The notes under the pieces are model-generated. The model was not told where the DNA came from. It did no database searches and was given only the letters and a program-made list of their open reading frames with translations. Source: an uncultured Oscillospiraceae bacterium (GTDB lineage: Bacteria; Bacillota; Clostridia; Oscillospirales; Acutalibacteraceae). Taken from it: 64,000 nt of DNA. Both the position numbers and the translations under genes were made by a program. This document shows positions 62,300 through 64,000 of this stretch, piece by piece (position 1 is the first letter of the stretch; each line of letters begins with the position of its first letter). The stretch spans positions 1 through 64,000 of the forward strand of contig URCA01000015.1 in the NCBI GenBank assembly GCA_900546265.1. The letters run 5' to 3'.

Positions 62300-62848
62300 C
62301 TAACCAGACGAGGGTGAGGGTGCACAAAGCTCCCGAGCCTGCCGCAGCGTATCGGCGGACACCCTGTCACCGCAAACGCGGCGCAGGGATTGGATCAGTG
62401 TATCCTCATCCGTTTGCGGTTGCACCCCACCTTCCCCATCGACCGTGACGAAGCATTCCACAAACGAGGAGAACACTTCATCCGCCGGCTGCGGCTGCCC
62501 GAAGTAAAGCGTATAGAATACCGACCTAACCCACCGACCATCCAGCTTGTCCGCCCCCAGCTGTTTATCTGCCGCCTCCACGGCGCTGTCCAGCTTGTCG
62601 AGGCTTGCCTGCATCTCCTGCACGAACACATTTTGGGCGAACTCCGGCGGCACCGATGAACCGCCCCCAAATAGCCAGCCCGCCAGTGATTTGCCAATCC
62701 CCGAAACGGCATTGACAATGGTGAATAGCACACCAGTAATCAGAATGAATATACCTATTGCGAACCCGACCGCTATCTTAAGAATTTTGCGCCCCTTCTT
62801 ACTTTTCAGCAGAGCAGCAGCGGCTTTCACAGCCGCTGTCACCGACAC
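62300..62848 (-). CDS. membrane protein of the conjugation module
   Basis: A 182-residue protein from the GTG at 62848, behind GGGAGG; the longer open frame overlaps VirB4 and is not real. After KSKKGRK there is one strong membrane helix (IAVGFAIGIFILITGVLFTIV), then a helical extracytoplasmic domain (ASLDKLDSAVEAADKQLG). It lies four bases after VirB4, where other Tn1549-like elements encode a cell-wall hydrolase with a similar N-terminal helix. Here the hydrolase domain is absent, so it may be a shortened version or a separate channel component. Confidence 0.6.
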   Translation of the reverse strand: MSVTAAVKAAAALLKSKKGRKILKIAVGFAIGIFILITGVLFTIVNAVSGIGKSLAGWLFGGGSSVPPEFAQNVFVQEMQASLDKLDSAVEAADKQLGADKLDGRWVRSVFYTLYFGQPQPADEVFSSFVECFVTVDGEGGVQPQTDEDTLIQSLRRVCGDRVSADTLRQARELCAPSPSSG

Positions 62849-62852
62849 GCCG

Positions 62853-64000
62853 TCACCTCCCGCCGGCTGAGCCGAACAGCCGCGTCTTGTACTCCGGGAA
62901 ATGCACCTGTAGGTGATACCGCTCATTACCACACTTATACAGGCAGCAGCCCCGCGCCGGATATTTGATGAGGTCATACTCGCTCTGTTCCAGCTGCAGG
63001 GAGTCCATATAGAACCGAGCGTCGGTGTTGCCGGCATTGAACAGGAAGACATGCGTGGGAATGGCGAACAGAGGCTTGGTATATTCCCGCACACCCTCGA
63101 GATCGAAGTCCTCCAAATTCTGCGACGCGAGCAGCACGGCGCTGTCCCTTTTGCGCACCCTCTTCATAAAGTTGCGGATATATTCGATGGCGGTCAGGTT
63201 GGAGAGGAACAGGTACAGCTCATCCACCGACGCGACGGCGTTTCCTTTGGTCAGCAGCTCGTTGCTCATGTAGGACAGCACATTGAACAGCATCGCATCC
63301 TTCACACACTTGTTGGCTTCCAACAAGCCTTTAACCCCGAAGCAGATGAACATGGAATCCGTGATATTGGTGTGGCCGTTGAAGAAGCGGCTGTCGCTGC
63401 CCACGCACAGGGAGTGGAGGCCCAGCGCCAATTCCTGCAGGGTGCTTTCAGTGTACAGGTTCTTTTTCTTTTCGTCGTATTGCTTGTATTCTTGCTCAAC
63501 AAGCCGGTACAGATCCGAAAGGATAGGGAAATTCCCAGAACCGCTCCCTTCCCGCACACCGAAATCCCCATACAACCGGAGCAGCAGGATTTCCAGCGTG
63601 TCCAGATGGCGCTCCTCCCAGCCGGGTTTATACGCCTTGAAGAAATCCCGCAGGAAGCTGATATGCTGCGCCAGCCGCGTGGCGGCGGTGAACGCCGCCG
63701 GTGCCGGCTGTCCGTCCTCATCCTCAATTCCGTCCGCCCACAGCTTGGGTTCCAGCACGTTGATGATGTGCTTCCCTTCCATAAGATCCAGATAGCAGCC
63801 GCCCAGGTTCTCCGTCAGCTCCTTATATTCCCCTTCGGGGTCAAGGGCCAGAGCACGTTTGCCTATTTGCCGAATAATCGTCAACAATCCTTTGAGCAGA
63901 TACGATTTGCCCTGCCCGCTGTTGCCAAGTATGAGGAAACCATTATTGGTTTTATCATCCTCATGTTTAAATGGGTCAAGCAGGATATGGCTTCCGCACG
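62853..64000 (-). CDS. VirB4/TraE-type conjugation ATPase (5' end outside window)
   Basis: The frame is open to the window edge (at least 382 residues seen). Walker A GNSGQGKS lies near 63920-63945, within DPFKHEDDKTNNGFLILGN. ALDPEGEYKEL, Walker B ASVDELYLFLSN and LLASQNLEDF complete the AAA-type ATPase core of the VirB4 family. A TTG at 63887 is not the start, because the Walker A motif lies upstream of it in frame. It powers the mating channel and is the best marker that this is a conjugative system. Confidence 0.92.
   Translation of the reverse strand, partial: CGSHILLDPFKHEDDKTNNGFLILGNSGQGKSYLLKGLLTIIRQIGKRALALDPEGEYKELTENLGGCYLDLMEGKHIINVLEPKLWADGIEDEDGQPAPAAFTAATRLAQHISFLRDFFKAYKPGWEERHLDTLEILLLRLYGDFGVREGSGSGNFPILSDLYRLVEQEYKQYDEKKKNLYTESTLQELALGLHSLCVGSDSRFFNGHTNITDSMFICFGVKGLLEANKCVKDAMLFNVLSYMSNELLTKGNAVASVDELYLFLSNLTAIEYIRNFMKRVRKRDSAVLLASQNLEDFDLEGVREYTKPLFAIPTHVFLFNAGNTDARFYMDSLQLEQSEYDLIKYPARGCCLYKCGNERYHLQVHFPEYKTRLFGSAGGR

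Larger units (their letters stand above)
27856..64000. mobile_element. integrative and conjugative element carrying a glycan-use locus (right end outside window)
   Basis: Layout from the tRNA junction: serine recombinase remnant, sigma-70-like regulator with attenuator-like leader, carbohydrate cargo (30525-53112), HTH protein, VirD4, TOPRIM primase, MobP relaxase, toxin-antitoxin, small accessory genes and VirB4. Transfer genes are all on the minus strand and read toward the recombinase, as in Tn916/Tn1549-type elements. The cargo and left end have lower G+C than the chromosome to the left. Whether the element still moves is doubtful, given the truncated recombinase and the VirD4 frameshift. 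Confidence 0.8.

Noticed and set aside
62849..63094. N-terminal extension of the small membrane protein into VirB4
   Set aside because: The added residues are an out-of-frame reading of VirB4; GGGAGG before the GTG at 62848 marks the start.

Overview
The window looks like chromosomal DNA of an anaerobic, Gram-positive Clostridia-type bacterium, probably gut or digester associated (Oscillospirales-like; inference). Signs are strong GGAGG ribosome-binding sites, frequent GTG/TTG starts, lipoprotein and sortase-type surface anchors, LplABC-type and other sugar ABC transporters, and a Bacillota-type conjugative element. Two parts with different base composition meet at about 27.85 kb.

Region A (1-27.2 kb, visibly G+C rich) is one head-to-tail run of 17 genes on the minus strand. 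It reads from a near-perfect promoter at 27166-27194 down to a terminator at 59-88. First comes a GntR/LacI-type regulator with palindromic operators on both sides of its promoter. Then follow a sortase-anchored carbohydrate-binding scaffold, a lipoprotein solute-binding protein, three paralogous clan-A-like glycosidases (secreted with binding modules, cytoplasmic, and tail-anchored), a second solute-binding protein fused to carbohydrate-binding domains, a permease pair, an NHL/YIP1 membrane protein, a DUF5696-type secreted protein, a second permease pair, a GH38 alpha-mannosidase, a uroporphyrinogen-decarboxylase-family protein, L-rhamnose isomerase and a 69-residue protein. The logic is bind and cut a rhamnose/mannose-containing glycan outside, import fragments, finish digestion inside and isomerise rhamnose. 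No transporter ATPase is encoded, so a shared MsmX-like ATPase elsewhere is likely.

Region B (27.6-27.86 kb) holds a 5S rRNA gene and the 3' three quarters of a tRNA-Asn(GTT) gene. The tRNA is cut in its D-loop.

Region C (27.86-64 kb, continuing beyond the window) is an integrative and conjugative element. At the tRNA junction lies a large serine recombinase reading frame lacking its catalytic domain, then a sigma-70-like regulatory gene behind an attenuator-like leader. At the other end is the transfer module: a VirB4 ATPase, small accessory genes, a ribbon-helix-helix-like protein, a PIN/AbrB toxin-antitoxin pair, a MobP-type relaxase fused to Sel1 repeats, a TOPRIM primase, a frameshifted VirD4 coupling protein and a small HTH protein. 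Between the two sits a ~22.6 kb cargo (30.5-53.1 kb, lower G+C than region A). It is a second glycan-use locus: a 2231-residue repeat lipoprotein, an AraC regulator, LplB/LplC/LplA-type transport genes, a tail-anchored two-repeat protein, a small lipoprotein, a clan-A lipoprotein glycosidase and an SGNH lipoprotein on the minus strand, with a divergent GH78/GH36 pair on the plus strand. The cargo occupies the place that tet(M) has in Tn916: downstream of transfer genes and upstream of the sigma-like/recombinase end.

The most notable points are the conjugative element carrying a whole polysaccharide-use locus, its giant ~1.0 kb-period repeat lipoprotein, and the chromosomal operon with one glycosidase family deployed in three cell locations.
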